The notes under the pieces were generated by a model. It did no database searches. It was not told the DNA's origin and worked only from the letters and a program-made list of their open reading frames with translations. Source: GCA-003244245 sp050699635 (lineage in GTDB: Bacteria > Actinomycetota > Actinomycetes > Mycobacteriales > Pseudonocardiaceae). From it: a stretch of DNA of 64,000 nucleotides. The stretch lies in the NCBI GenBank assembly GCA_050699635.1, contig JBOHFK010000007.1, forward strand, positions 1 to 64,000, read 5' to 3'. The position numbers were made by a program, and so were the translations under genes. Positions 45,181-54,455 of the stretch are shown piece by piece (position 1 is the first letter of the stretch; the number at the start of each line of letters is the position of its first letter).

Positions 45181-45469
45181 CAGCGCGCGACTCCATGGGT
45201 GGGTTGCTGCACGGGCGAGGAGGCACTCTGCTGTGGCGCGGTGGCGGCACTGGGCTGTGGCGGCCTCCCCAGTCCTACCGCCCGAACCCTGCCAACGCAA
45301 AAGAGAGGTACCGTCCAGGGTCCGAACCCGCCGATTGGTGGTCTGGACGCCGGGTGGATCCGCCAAGTGGGACCTATTGGTGGCTTGGGCGCCGGCTGGA
45401 GCGCCAAATGGAACCAAATGGTGGGTCGGCTGCGAACTCCCATGCGGGACTCCGAAGGGGTGGGTGACG
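45181..45469. repeat. Divergent intergenic region with three imperfect 41-bp repeats
   Basis: Between treS and the Rieske gene. From about 45318 to 45437 three degenerate units carry GCCGATTGGTGGTCTGGACGC, GCCAAGTGGGACCTATTGGT and GCCAAATGGAACCAAATGGT in turn. The same core, inverted, occurs behind the maltokinase at 41853-41917, so the repeats bracket the treS-mak pair. Promoters for both divergent genes must be here; no clear -35/-10 was assigned. Confidence 0.5.
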
Positions 45470-46453
45470 ATGGTGAGTGATCGGGTGCCGTTGCGGCGGT
45501 TGCCGGCGTGGACGTGGGCGGGGCAGGTTCCCACCTGGCGGGACGCTCGGCCCGGGTTGATCGAGGAAGCGCTGAAACGAGCGCGGGCCCGGCCGTCCGG
45601 GAACTGGTTCGTGCTGGCTGCGAGCCGAGAGATCCGCGCCGATCAGCCCTTCGGGCGCACCATCGCGGGTGTCGAGGTGGTGGCCTGGCGCACTCCCGAC
45701 GGTGCACTGCACACTGGCCCCGGTGAGTGCCCGCACATGGGCGCGCCCCTGTGCCGGGCGGCAGTGACCGGCGGGAACCTGGTGTGCCGCTGGCACGGCC
45801 TGGCGATCGGGGCCCGTGGCGTGCCGGGATGGGACCCCTTCCCGGCCCATGACGACGGGGTGCTGGCCTGGGTGCGGCTGGACTCTGCCGGCGGGGAGGA
45901 CCCGCTCGACGCCCCGGTGCTGTCGCGCCGTCCTGACCCGGAGACCAGCATGGACGCGGTGTTCACCGGAATCGGGCGTTGCGAGCCGGAGGACGTGGTC
46001 GCCAACCGGCTTGACCCGTGGCACGGTAGCTGGTTTCACCCGTACTCCTTCGTCGGGCTGCGCGTCGTGGAGGAGCCGAGCGAGGAGGCGGATAGGTTCG
46101 TGGTCGATGTCGCCTTCCGGATCACCAAGCGGGTGGGGGTTCCGGTGCGGGCCGCGTTCAGCTGCCCCGAGCCCCGGACGGTGGTGATGGACATCCTGGA
46201 AGGGGAGGGCGCCGGCAGCGTCGTCGAGACCCACGCCGTTCCGCTGGGCGTCGACGACGCCGGTCATCCCCGCACCGCGGTGATCGAGGCGACCATCGCC
46301 AGCTCACACCGTCCGGGTTTCGCCGTAGCCCGCCGCGGGGCGCCGCTGATGCGCCCAGCCATACGCTGGGCCGCCGCCCGGCTCTGGCGCGACGACCTAG
46401 CCTACGCGGCCCGCCGCTACGAACTGCGCACCACCGGCCGCTGGCCCGGTTGA
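45470..46453 (+). CDS. DUF5914-type Rieske [2Fe-2S] protein, carotenoid-associated
   Basis: 327 aa from MVSDRVPLRR (GAAGGGG upstream). The Rieske cluster ligands are Cys-x-His in GECPHMGAPLC and Cys-x2-His in LVCRWHGLAIG. The C-terminal half is DUF5914-like (VVANRLDPWHGSWFHPYSFV). Such proteins occur with aryl-carotenoid genes in actinobacteria and probably oxidise a carotenoid or act as its electron donor. Here CrtU and CrtT lie 8 kb to the right, beyond the STAND genes. The last codons (LRTTGRWPG) are partly duplicated at 51866-51892. Confidence 0.8.
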   Translation: MVSDRVPLRRLPAWTWAGQVPTWRDARPGLIEEALKRARARPSGNWFVLAASREIRADQPFGRTIAGVEVVAWRTPDGALHTGPGECPHMGAPLCRAAVTGGNLVCRWHGLAIGARGVPGWDPFPAHDDGVLAWVRLDSAGGEDPLDAPVLSRRPDPETSMDAVFTGIGRCEPEDVVANRLDPWHGSWFHPYSFVGLRVVEEPSEEADRFVVDVAFRITKRVGVPVRAAFSCPEPRTVVMDILEGEGAGSVVETHAVPLGVDDAGHPRTAVIEATIASSHRPGFAVARRGAPLMRPAIRWAAARLWRDDLAYAARRYELRTTGRWPG

Positions 46454-46463
46454 TCCCGGCAGC

Positions 46464-48731
46464 TCAACCCTTGCGGTGAGCTCGGACGTACTCCTCGAGT
46501 TGGCGGGTTTGCTCGTGCTCACCCAGCGCGTGCAGGACCTTGGCGAGGTTGTTGGCCGAGATCAGGGTGTCGGGGTGGTCCTCCCCCAGGACTCGGCGGC
46601 GGTGGGTCAGGGTGTCTTCGTGGAGTTGGCGGGCTTGCTGGTGCTCACCCAGCGCGCTCAGGGCGAGGGCGAGATTGTTGGCTGAGGTCAGGGTGTGGGG
46701 GTGGTTTTCGCCGAGGACTCGGCGGCTGCGCGTAAGGATGTCTTCGAGGAGTTGGCGGGCCTGCTGCTGCTCACCCAGTGCGTGTAGGACAAGGGCGAGG
46801 TTGTTAGCTGAGCTCAGGGTGTTGGGGTGGTCCTCACCGAGGATCCGGCGGGTGCGGGTGAGGGTGTCTTGGTGGAGTTGGCGGGCTTGCTGGTGCTCAC
46901 CCAGCGCGCGCTGGACCTCGGCGAGGTCATTGGCGGAGGCCAGGGTAGCGTCGTGGTCCGCACCTCGTAGCTTTCTCCCCAGCTCGAAGGCCCTTTTGAA
47001 CAGGGGTAGGGCCAGTCGCGGGTGACCCTGTCCGTTCAGGTAGTTGCCAGCGCAGCCGAGTAGCCAGGCGACATCTTCGTCAGCTGACCCGCAGTCCCGG
47101 TGGGTAACGGCGAGGACGTGCGGGAGCAGCGCTCGCCACATCGGCCAGGTAGCCGGGTCTTTGAACGGGTCGAACGGGACCATTCTCCGGAGTAATCGGA
47201 GGCCTACCGCACTCATGCTGTCTTCGGTTGCGCCGACGGACCGGCGGCTCAATAGAATCGCTTGCACCAGCCGGTGGAGCTGCAGGCCGTCCGTGCTGAC
47301 CCGGGCCAGTGCCCGCCGGCGCAGCGCCCGAGTCAGACCGGCGAACGCGAGCGGGTCTCCGGCCGTGCCGGCCAATGGTTCGGGCAGCATCTCGTGGTGA
47401 GCGGTGAACAGGGTGAAGGGGATCGGCTCCGGTGCCAGGTGGGCCGCAAGGGTGAGCACATCCAACGCAGCCGGTTGGTCGGTGGCGAGCTGATCGAAGG
47501 CCACCTGGTAGCTGGCGGCCAGCGAGACCCGGTACGTTGCTGGCTTCCCGTGCGCGAGGACGTCCGCGGCGCGGTTGGTCAGCAGCTCCAGGTACTTCTC
47601 GACCGTTGAGCCGGTGTCAGCCAGGAACATCGCTGCTTGCTGAACCCCCAGCGGCAAGTCCTCCAGCGCTTCGGCGACCCGCCCGGCGTCGGGCTCGGAC
47701 AGCCGCGATACCCGGCCGCGCAGCAGGCTGATCGACTCCTCCCGGGTGAACACGTCGACTGGCACCGGGACGGCCAGCTCGTCCCAGTCCGGGTTGCGGG
47801 AGGTGATCAGCACGTGGCCGGCGCCGCCCGGCAGGTAGCCGGCCAACGCCTCCGGGTCCTCGGCGTTGTCGTAGATCAGCAGCCAGTGCTGCTGATCATG
47901 CAACGCGCCGAGCAGCTGCGACACAGCGGACTCGGCCGGGTCAGTGGCCTCGGCCAGGCCAAGGGTGCGGGCCAGCTCAGCCAGCCGATCCGGTATGAGC
48001 GCGGGCTGCTCCGAGGGCACCCACCACACCACGTCGTAGTCCGCGCCGCAGCGGTGCGCGTACTCGATCGCCAGGGCGGTCTTGCCGATCCCACCCATGC
48101 CGTGCAGGGCCTGCACCACTGTGGCGCCCCCGGAGAGCAGGGACTCCCGAATCCCGTCCAGCAGGTCGTCGCGGCCGGTGAACGCCGGGCTGCGGGCCGG
48201 CACATTCCAGACCTGCCCCGCACGTGCCGCATCCGAACGCGTCCGCTGCAGTCCGCTCAACGCCTGGAGCAACTCGGTGGTGAGGCTCTCAGGTGTAGTG
48301 ACGGTGGCTGTGACGATCCCACTCTCGGCCAACCGCGCCCGGAATGCTTCCTGCCTCGCGGCGTACTGCAGGTCGACGAACAGGTCTTTCGTGCCTTCCG
48401 CGTTGTCGCCGAGCAGCAGCACCAGCCGAGGGAGACCGGCCTCGCCGGCCACCTCGAACTCTAGTTCCGTGTAGGACAGCTCCGGTCGATCCCGCACCGG
48501 CGAGCCGTACCTGAACCCGATCAGCGCGACATACACGTCAGCGTCGAGCACGGCGTCCCGGCACACCTGCGAGGAGTGCTCATCCCGTGGGCCGAAATAC
48601 GCCATGTCGGCAATGGCATCTCCAGCCCTGGTCACGGCCTGCTCCGCGGCGGCGACGAATGACCCTCCCGCGGGCAACCGCCGCAACTCCGAGGTGTGGC
48701 TCAGAAACACCCGCCGTGGCCGGGGCACCAT
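46464..48731 (-). CDS. DUF4062-NB-ARC-TPR STAND NTPase, copy 1
   Basis: 755 aa. DUF4062 at 5-110 (RRVFLSHTSELRRLPAGGSF, DADVYVALIGFRYGSPV), an NB-ARC NTPase with Walker A GMGGIGKT at 211-218, Walker B WLLIYDNAED and LITSRNPDW, a winged-helix region, then four 42-residue TPR units (LGEDHPNTLSSANNLALVLH type). STAND proteins oligomerise on ligand sensing; related ones signal or defend against phages. No toxic effector domain other than DUF4062 is visible. GAGGTGAGATCT before the ATG is shared with copy 2. The 3' end is 10 bp from the convergent Rieske gene. Confidence 0.88.
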   Translation of the reverse strand: MVPRPRRVFLSHTSELRRLPAGGSFVAAAEQAVTRAGDAIADMAYFGPRDEHSSQVCRDAVLDADVYVALIGFRYGSPVRDRPELSYTELEFEVAGEAGLPRLVLLLGDNAEGTKDLFVDLQYAARQEAFRARLAESGIVTATVTTPESLTTELLQALSGLQRTRSDAARAGQVWNVPARSPAFTGRDDLLDGIRESLLSGGATVVQALHGMGGIGKTALAIEYAHRCGADYDVVWWVPSEQPALIPDRLAELARTLGLAEATDPAESAVSQLLGALHDQQHWLLIYDNAEDPEALAGYLPGGAGHVLITSRNPDWDELAVPVPVDVFTREESISLLRGRVSRLSEPDAGRVAEALEDLPLGVQQAAMFLADTGSTVEKYLELLTNRAADVLAHGKPATYRVSLAASYQVAFDQLATDQPAALDVLTLAAHLAPEPIPFTLFTAHHEMLPEPLAGTAGDPLAFAGLTRALRRRALARVSTDGLQLHRLVQAILLSRRSVGATEDSMSAVGLRLLRRMVPFDPFKDPATWPMWRALLPHVLAVTHRDCGSADEDVAWLLGCAGNYLNGQGHPRLALPLFKRAFELGRKLRGADHDATLASANDLAEVQRALGEHQQARQLHQDTLTRTRRILGEDHPNTLSSANNLALVLHALGEQQQARQLLEDILTRSRRVLGENHPHTLTSANNLALALSALGEHQQARQLHEDTLTHRRRVLGEDHPDTLISANNLAKVLHALGEHEQTRQLEEYVRAHRKG

Positions 48732-48732
48732 G

Positions 48733-48775
48733 AGATCTCACCTCTTGCCCCAATTGCCGGCAAGACCGGGTCTCA
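48733..48775. repeat. Upstream block of STAND gene, copy at 48.7 kb
   Basis: AGATCTCACCTCTTGCCCC, then GGCAAGACCGGGTCTCAG. The same block (AGATCTCACCTC ... CAAGACCGRGTCTCAG) occurs at 51813-51856 and 54416-54459. It contains the ribosome site of the STAND genes (GAGGTGAGATCT on their strand). Three copies for two genes record the duplication history. Confidence 0.85.
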
Positions 48776-48853
48776 GTGTCGGCACATGACACCATGGAAG
48801 CGGCATTGAAGACGCGTTGAAATGTGCACTGAATAGGCCGGGAAAAGGGTACT

Positions 48854-50107
48854 GTGGCAGGCGTGACGGCGCCTTACCTGCCGAGGTTGGTGGACCAACT
48901 GATCTCGGATCTTCTCCTCGACCTGCCCGGCCTGCTGATCGTCGGTCCCCGGGCCACTGGCAAGACGACCACCGCGCGGCGCCACGCGAGGAGCATCGTC
49001 CACCTCGACCAGGATGTTGAGGCCGAGCAGTTCAGGGCCGACCCCGATGTGGCGCTCGCCGGTCTGCCCGAGCCGGTGCTGCTGGACGAATGGCAGGCGG
49101 TGCCCGGCGTACTGGGCGCGGTCAAGCGTGCCATCGACGGCTCGCCGCGGCCCGGCCGTTTCATCGTCACGGGATCGGTCCGTGACGATTTGCTGCGGTC
49201 CAGTTGGCCGGTCACTGGACGTCTGGTGCGGGTGGAGATGACCGGACTTACCGTGCGCGAGTCGCAGCGAGGTGACCTGACCGCGGCGCCGTTCTTTCGG
49301 CGGATCGCCGAGCAGGGCGTCGAGAGTTTGGTGGCACCGCCCGATCCGCCCAACCTGCGGGGCTACGTTGAACACGCGGTCGTCGGGGGATACCCCGATC
49401 CGGTACTCGGTATCCCGGCTGCGCGTAGAGCGCGATGGCAGCTCAGTTACCTTGATCGATTACTTACCCGCGATGCTGCCGAGGTCGATGCCCCGCGCGA
49501 CCCCGCGCGCCTCCTGCGCTACTTCCAGGCCTACGCACTCAATACCGCGGGCGAGGTGACCGACCGAACCCTCCACGAGGCGGCGGGTATCAACCGCAGG
49601 ACCGCCGAAGCGTACGAGCGGCTGCTTCAGGCGTTGTTTCTGGTCGACGTCGTGCCAGCCTGGAGCACCAACCTGCTCAAGCGCCTGGTCCGGGCACCTA
49701 AACGCTACCTGCGAGACACTGGGCTCGCGGCCGCAGTCCTCGACGTCGGCGTGGAGGACGTGCTGCGTAACGGCGACATTCTCGGCAGGATGATCGAGAC
49801 GTTCGTGCACGCCCAACTGCGTGCCGAACTTCCGCTCTATGACCAGCCACCGCGCCTCTACCACCTGCGCCAGGAAGGCGGTGCCCGGGAGATCGACCTC
49901 ATCGCCGAACTCGGCCTTCGGCGGGTCATCGGGCTGGAGATCAAGGCGAGATCCGCGCCGTCGGCGGAGTCCGCCAAGCATCTGGTGTGGCTACGCGACC
50001 AGCTCGGTGACACCTTCGTCGGCGGCGTCGTCCTGCACACCGGTCGGCACGTCTACCGCCTCGACGAGAGGATCGTAGCGGCGCCGATCTGTACGATCTG
50101 GGCGTAG
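48854..50107 (+). CDS. AAA ATPase with DUF4143 C-terminal domain
   Basis: 417 aa, GTG start. N-terminal AAA_14 domain: GLLIVGPRATGKTTTARRHA (Walker A), PEPVLLDEWQAVPGVLGAVK (Walker B region, sensor-like RFIVTGSVRDDLLRS). The C-terminal DUF4143 has a PD-(D/E)xK-like fold with REIDLIAELGLRRVIGLEIK (Asp ... ExK). This family is common, often isolated or in mobile regions, and its cellular role is unclear. It is divergent from STAND copy 1. Confidence 0.88.
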   Translation: MAGVTAPYLPRLVDQLISDLLLDLPGLLIVGPRATGKTTTARRHARSIVHLDQDVEAEQFRADPDVALAGLPEPVLLDEWQAVPGVLGAVKRAIDGSPRPGRFIVTGSVRDDLLRSSWPVTGRLVRVEMTGLTVRESQRGDLTAAPFFRRIAEQGVESLVAPPDPPNLRGYVEHAVVGGYPDPVLGIPAARRARWQLSYLDRLLTRDAAEVDAPRDPARLLRYFQAYALNTAGEVTDRTLHEAAGINRRTAEAYERLLQALFLVDVVPAWSTNLLKRLVRAPKRYLRDTGLAAAVLDVGVEDVLRNGDILGRMIETFVHAQLRAELPLYDQPPRLYHLRQEGGAREIDLIAELGLRRVIGLEIKARSAPSAESAKHLVWLRDQLGDTFVGGVVLHTGRHVYRLDERIVAAPICTIWA

Positions 50108-50161
50108 TCGGGCAGCAGGGGTGCCGCTGCCGCGGAACGCTGCCCGTCAGCGCCTCGTGGG

Positions 50162-50926
50162 TCAGCGGAAGAACTCGGCCAAGGCGGGGGCCATCGCGTC
50201 GTCCGCCACGTTGTGGGGTTGCCCGTCGAGCGAGCCGTGCACGGCGCCGGGCACCGTCTCGACGACCTTGGCAACGGCGGCGGCCAGCGGCGGTGCCGAT
50301 GCGCTGCCCCCGTCGATGACCAGTGTCGGGGTGGTGATGGTGGCCAGCCGGTCGTGTGGGAAGGAGAGGTCCCCGACGATCGCATAGTCGGCGATCAGAC
50401 CGTGTGCTTCGGCTTCCATGGCTGGCCAGAACGGTGCGTGTCGCATCCCGGCCACCATCTCCGCCGGCATTCCGATGACGTCGACCATCCAGTATTCGAC
50501 GGCGTCGCCCCGGCGGTCGGCGGCGACACGGTCGGCCACCCGGGTGCCCCAGTCGGCGGGGACGGGCAGGCCGTACGGCGGTTCCCAGGCGGCGAGCCGC
50601 GTGATGGGCAGGCCCCGGGCGGCGGCCTCGAACGCGATGATCGCGCCGCCGGAGCTACCGTAGACATTGGCGCTGCTGCCGGCGATCTCCAGGATCGCTG
50701 CCATGTCCTCGAACTCCCGGTCCGCGCCGTCCTCGACGTTGCCGGAGCTGTCGCCACGCCCACGGCGGTCATAGAAGTACACGGTGAAGGTGTCGGCGAG
50801 CAGCGCCGCCAGGCCGGCGTTAACGACCCGGGTCATCGGCCCGACGTGTAGCAAAACCACGGACGGGCCGCTGCCGACTTTGTCGTAGGCGATCCGGGTG
50901 CCATCGGCGGAGGTGACGTATTCCAT
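50162..50926 (-). CDS. Alpha/beta hydrolase
   Basis: 254 aa. GSGPSVVLLHVGPMTRVV carries the oxyanion region, VYGSSGGAIIAFEAA the nucleophile Ser, PTLVIDGGSASAPP the acidic residue and HGSLDGQPHNVADD the catalytic His. The FYDRRGRGDSSG motif is typical of the alpha/beta hydrolase 1 family. Substrate unknown. It is convergent with the DUF4143 gene and follows the AraC gene on the same strand, which may regulate it. Confidence 0.88.
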   Translation of the reverse strand: MEYVTSADGTRIAYDKVGSGPSVVLLHVGPMTRVVNAGLAALLADTFTVYFYDRRGRGDSSGNVEDGADREFEDMAAILEIAGSSANVYGSSGGAIIAFEAAARGLPITRLAAWEPPYGLPVPADWGTRVADRVAADRRGDAVEYWMVDVIGMPAEMVAGMRHAPFWPAMEAEAHGLIADYAIVGDLSFPHDRLATITTPTLVIDGGSASAPPLAAAVAKVVETVPGAVHGSLDGQPHNVADDAMAPALAEFFR

Positions 50927-51036
50927 CTGTTCGTGCCTTTCCGGTTACCGATCAGCCATCGGTCACGAGGCAACGCCATTCAGTCGGCGCTGATTCTGCA
51001 TGAGCCTCGTTGTTGATAGGACGGCGGTAGTATGAC

Positions 51037-51753
51037 TCAGGGAAAGGGGGTTGTCTTGTATAAAAACGACAGCTGTTCAGGCTGGTTCTTGAGCAGGATC
51101 TGAGCGGGCGTTTGCCCGATGAAGAACTTGAGCGACCTGGTCAGGTGCGGCTGATCGAAATACCCGGCCTCCAGAGTGGTATCGGAGATCGAGACACCTT
51201 GCCGTAAGAGGAGTGTGGCATAGCGGGCGCGTTCGATTTGACGAGCGGTGCTCTGGGTGACCCCGGTCGCCTGCAAGAAACGACGTTGGACCGAGCGCAG
51301 CGAGAGGTCCTCGAAGTGGCCTTGTAAGGCTTCCTCGACGATGGGTTCACGACGGAGGAGATCCTCACGCACCAGCCTGTCGACAAAGGTGTCCGCATTG
51401 TCGTAGTCCGGAAATTGCCAGGCCGAGCCTTCCAAGAAGAAAGACGTCCTCGTCACCTGCGGCAGGGTCACCGTAGCATCCACCAGCGTTCTGGCGGGCA
51501 GATGTGCGAGATACGTGCCCGGCTTCAATCGGATGCCAAACCACTCCCCGCTGGCAGGGCAGTCTCCCAGCGGCGTGGCTCTAGTTTCTGGGCCCCGCAC
51601 CGTCAAGGAGGTCTTGCCCTGGTGTCTGGTCACTACCAGTTCGCAGCGACTCTCAGCTATCGAGAGAAAAGAGCCCCCGCGTTCACTGTGACAGCGCCAG
51701 ATCCGCTCGACACAAGACGAATCGGATGGTCTGTCCTCGTCGAAAATGATCAT
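51037..51753 (-). CDS. AraC-family transcriptional regulator
   Basis: 238 aa. The ATG at 51753 is chosen because GGAGG lies seven bases upstream; the longer reading has no site. The N-terminal ligand domain (residues about 1-130, VERIWRCHSERGGSFLSI) is followed by two HTH motifs: FEDLSLRSVQRRFLQATGVT and SISDTTLEAGYFDQPHLTRS, then LKFFIGQTPAQIL. It probably controls the hydrolase downstream. Base composition is lower in GC than its neighbours. Confidence 0.88.
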   Translation of the reverse strand: MIIFDEDRPSDSSCVERIWRCHSERGGSFLSIAESRCELVVTRHQGKTSLTVRGPETRATPLGDCPASGEWFGIRLKPGTYLAHLPARTLVDATVTLPQVTRTSFFLEGSAWQFPDYDNADTFVDRLVREDLLRREPIVEEALQGHFEDLSLRSVQRRFLQATGVTQSTARQIERARYATLLLRQGVSISDTTLEAGYFDQPHLTRSLKFFIGQTPAQILLKNQPEQLSFLYKTTPFP

Positions 51754-51812
51754 GCTGTTACCTCCAAGCACAGCCAGCCGACGAACCGGTCTCGGCCAGG
51801 AACGCCGCAGCC

Positions 51813-51892
51813 AGATCTCACCTCTTGGTGCGCTGACGTACAAGACCGAGTCTCAGGCGAAGCGGACTGCGAACCACCGGCCGCTGGTCAGG
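51813..51892. repeat. Duplication junction: CrtU 3' end joined to Rieske 3' end
   Basis: 51813-51864 repeats the STAND upstream block plus the last codons of crtU (CTCAGGCGAAGCG), as at 54416-54467. From 51865, CTGCGAACCACCGGCCGCTG with the following TCAGGCTGA repeats the 3' end of the Rieske gene at 46425-46453 (LRTTGRW-G-stop), and continues into STAND copy 2 as the Rieske end does into copy 1. Neither parent gene is present here. This is the scar of a tandem duplication. Confidence 0.8.
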
Positions 51893-51903
51893 CTGATCCC
51901 AGT

Positions 51904-54411
51904 TCAACCTTCGCGGTGAGATCGGACGTACTCTTCGAGGTCGTGGGCCTGTTTGTGCTCACCCAGTTCGTGCAGGTTGCGGGCGAGGTCACCGGCCGAG
52001 CCCAGGGTGGCGGGGTGAACGTCGCCCAGGACTCGGCGGCGGCGGGTCAGCGTGTCCTCGTTGAGCTGGCGGGCCCGCTCGTGCTCACCCAGCGCGGACA
52101 GCTCGCGAGCCAGGTTGCGGGCCGAAATCAGGGCCCTGGGGTGGTCTTTCCCTAGAATCCGGCGGCGGCGGGTGAGGGTGTCCTCGTGGAGTTGGCGGGC
52201 TTGCTGGTGCTCACCCAGCGTGTGCAGGATGCTCGCGAGGTTGTTGGCCGAGGTCATGGTGTTGGGGTGGTCCTCGCCCAGGACTCGGCGGCGACGGGTG
52301 AGTATGTCCTCGTAGAGTAGGCGGGCCTGTGGATGCTCACCCAACCCATGTAGGGCGTTTGCGAGGTTGTTGGCCGAGACCAGGGTGACGGGGTGGTCGT
52401 CGCCCAGGGTCCGGCGGCGGCGGGTGAGGGTGTCCTCATGGAGTTGGCGGGCCTGCCGGTGCTCACCCAACGCAACCAGAGTGTTGGCAAGTTCGGTGAC
52501 GGCAGTCAGGGTGCCACGGTGATCGTCGCCCAGGGTCCGGCGGCAGCGGGTCAGAGTGTCCTCGTACAGTTGGCGGGCCTGCTGGTGCTCACCCAACTCG
52601 TGCACTACATGGGCAAGTGTGGTGGCTGAGGCCAGGGTGTCGGGGTGGTCCTCACCCAGCAATCGCTGGTACACCGTGAAGGCCCGTTCAGCCAGGGGTC
52701 GGGCCTGTCTCGGTGACCCTCGCGTCAGCAGGTAGCTGGCGGCGCGGCCAAGTAGCCAGGCGATATCGGCCGACTCGGGGTCCGAGCTGGTGAAGGTGAG
52801 GATGTGGGGGAGCAGCTGTCGCCACGCCGGCCAGTTGGCCTGGGTGTTCCAGGGGTCGTCCGGAACTGCCTTTCGGAGCAACCGGACAACGACAGCGGCC
52901 CTGCGGTCCACGGCTGCGCTGCCGGTGCAGGGACTCAACAGGATCGCTTGCACCAGCCGGTGCAGCTGCAGGCCGCCGGTGCTGATGCGGGCCAGCGCCC
53001 GCCGGCGCAGTGCCCGTGTCAGGCCGGCGAACGCGAGCGGGTCTCCGGCTGCTGTGGCCAAGGGCTCGGGTAACAGGTCGGTGTGTGCGGTGAACAGGGT
53101 GAACGGGATCGGTTCGGGCGCCAGGTGGGCGGCCAGGGTGAGTAGGTCCAGCGCCGCCGGTTCGTCGACGGCGAGCAGGTCGAAGGCCACCTGGTAGCTG
53201 GCAGCCAGCGACGCCCGGTGGGTAGCTGGTATCCCGTACGCGAGGACGTCTGCGGCGCGGTTGGTCAGCAGTCCCAGGTATTCGTTGACCGTCGAGCCGG
53301 TGTCAGCCAGGAACGCTGCTGCTTGCTGGACTGCCAGTGGCAGGTTCTCCAGTGCCTCGGCGATTCGCCCGGCGTCGGGCTCGGACAGCCGCGGCACCCG
53401 CCCGCGCAACAGACTGATCGACTCCTCCCGGGTGAACACGTCGACCGGGACTGGGACGGCCAGGTCGTGCCAGTCCGGGTTGCGGGAGGTGATCAGCACA
53501 TGGCCGGCGCCGCCCGGCAGATAGCCGCCTAAGGCCTGCGGGTCCTCGGCGTTGTCGTAGATCAACAGCCAGCGCTGCTGATCATGCAACGCACTGAGCA
53601 GCCGCGGCACCGCGGATGAAGCCGGGTCGGTGGCGTCGGCCAGGCAGAGGATACGGGCCAGTTCGGCCAGCCGGTCCGGAATGAGCGCGGGCTGCTCCGA
53701 GGGTACCCACCACACCACGTCGTAGTCTTCGCCGCAGCGGTGCGCGTACTCGATCGCCAAGGCGGTCTTGCCGATCCCGCCCATGCCGTGCAGGGCCTGC
53801 ACCACGGGGGCGCCGCCGGACCGTAGAGATTCTCGAACTCCGTCCAGCAGGCCGTCGCGGCCGGTGAACGCCGGGCTGCGGGCGGGCACATTCCAGACCC
53901 GCCCAGGCACCACGTCCGAGCGGGTCTGCGGCAGATCACGTAGCGCCTGGAACAGTGCTGTGGCGAGCCCGTCAGGCGAGGTGATCATGGCTGTGGTGAT
54001 TCCGCTCTCGGTCAGCCGTGCCCGGAATGCCTCCTGCCGGGCGGCGTACTGCAGGTCGACGAACAGGTCTTTGGGGCCTTCCGCGTCGTTGCCCAGGAGT
54101 ATCACCAGCCGGGGGAGACCGGCCTCGCCGGCTGCCTCGAACTCCAGTTCCGTGTAGGACAGCTCTGGCCGGTCCCGCACCGGCGAGCCGTACCGGAACC
54201 CGACCAGCGCGACATACACGTCAGCGTCGAGCACAGCCTCCCAGCACACCTGGGAGGGCTGTCCCTCTCGTGGACCGAAGTAGGCCATGTCCGCGATCGC
54301 GTCGCCGGCCCTGGTCACGGCCTGCTCTGCGGCCGCGACGAACGATCGTCCCGCGGGGAGTTGGCGCAGCTCCGAGGTGTGGCTCAGAAACACCCGCCGT
54401 GGCCGTGGCAC
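51904..54411 (-). CDS. DUF4062-NB-ARC-TPR STAND NTPase, copy 2
   Basis: 835 aa, GTG start after GAGGTGAGATCT. Nearly collinear with copy 1 over the DUF4062 and NB-ARC parts (GMGGIGKTALAIEYAHRCGE, WLLIYDNAEDPQALGGYLPG). It has six TPR units of 42 residues instead of four (LGDDHPVTLVSANNLANALH type). The longer array suggests unit gain or loss since duplication, as expected for 126-bp DNA repeats. Probably a sensor NTPase with a different ligand range from copy 1. It is followed upstream by crtU on the same strand. Confidence 0.88.
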   Translation of the reverse strand: MPRPRRVFLSHTSELRQLPAGRSFVAAAEQAVTRAGDAIADMAYFGPREGQPSQVCWEAVLDADVYVALVGFRYGSPVRDRPELSYTELEFEAAGEAGLPRLVILLGNDAEGPKDLFVDLQYAARQEAFRARLTESGITTAMITSPDGLATALFQALRDLPQTRSDVVPGRVWNVPARSPAFTGRDGLLDGVRESLRSGGAPVVQALHGMGGIGKTALAIEYAHRCGEDYDVVWWVPSEQPALIPDRLAELARILCLADATDPASSAVPRLLSALHDQQRWLLIYDNAEDPQALGGYLPGGAGHVLITSRNPDWHDLAVPVPVDVFTREESISLLRGRVPRLSEPDAGRIAEALENLPLAVQQAAAFLADTGSTVNEYLGLLTNRAADVLAYGIPATHRASLAASYQVAFDLLAVDEPAALDLLTLAAHLAPEPIPFTLFTAHTDLLPEPLATAAGDPLAFAGLTRALRRRALARISTGGLQLHRLVQAILLSPCTGSAAVDRRAAVVVRLLRKAVPDDPWNTQANWPAWRQLLPHILTFTSSDPESADIAWLLGRAASYLLTRGSPRQARPLAERAFTVYQRLLGEDHPDTLASATTLAHVVHELGEHQQARQLYEDTLTRCRRTLGDDHRGTLTAVTELANTLVALGEHRQARQLHEDTLTRRRRTLGDDHPVTLVSANNLANALHGLGEHPQARLLYEDILTRRRRVLGEDHPNTMTSANNLASILHTLGEHQQARQLHEDTLTRRRRILGKDHPRALISARNLARELSALGEHERARQLNEDTLTRRRRVLGDVHPATLGSAGDLARNLHELGEHKQAHDLEEYVRSHREG

Positions 54412-54455
54412 GACAAGATCTCACCTCGTGGCGCGGTCACGAACAAGACCGGGTC

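Noticed and set aside
48776..51807. DUF4143-hydrolase-AraC segment as a transposon
   Set aside because: No transposase, terminal inverted repeats or clear target duplication; the flanking repeats are explained by the STAND upstream block.
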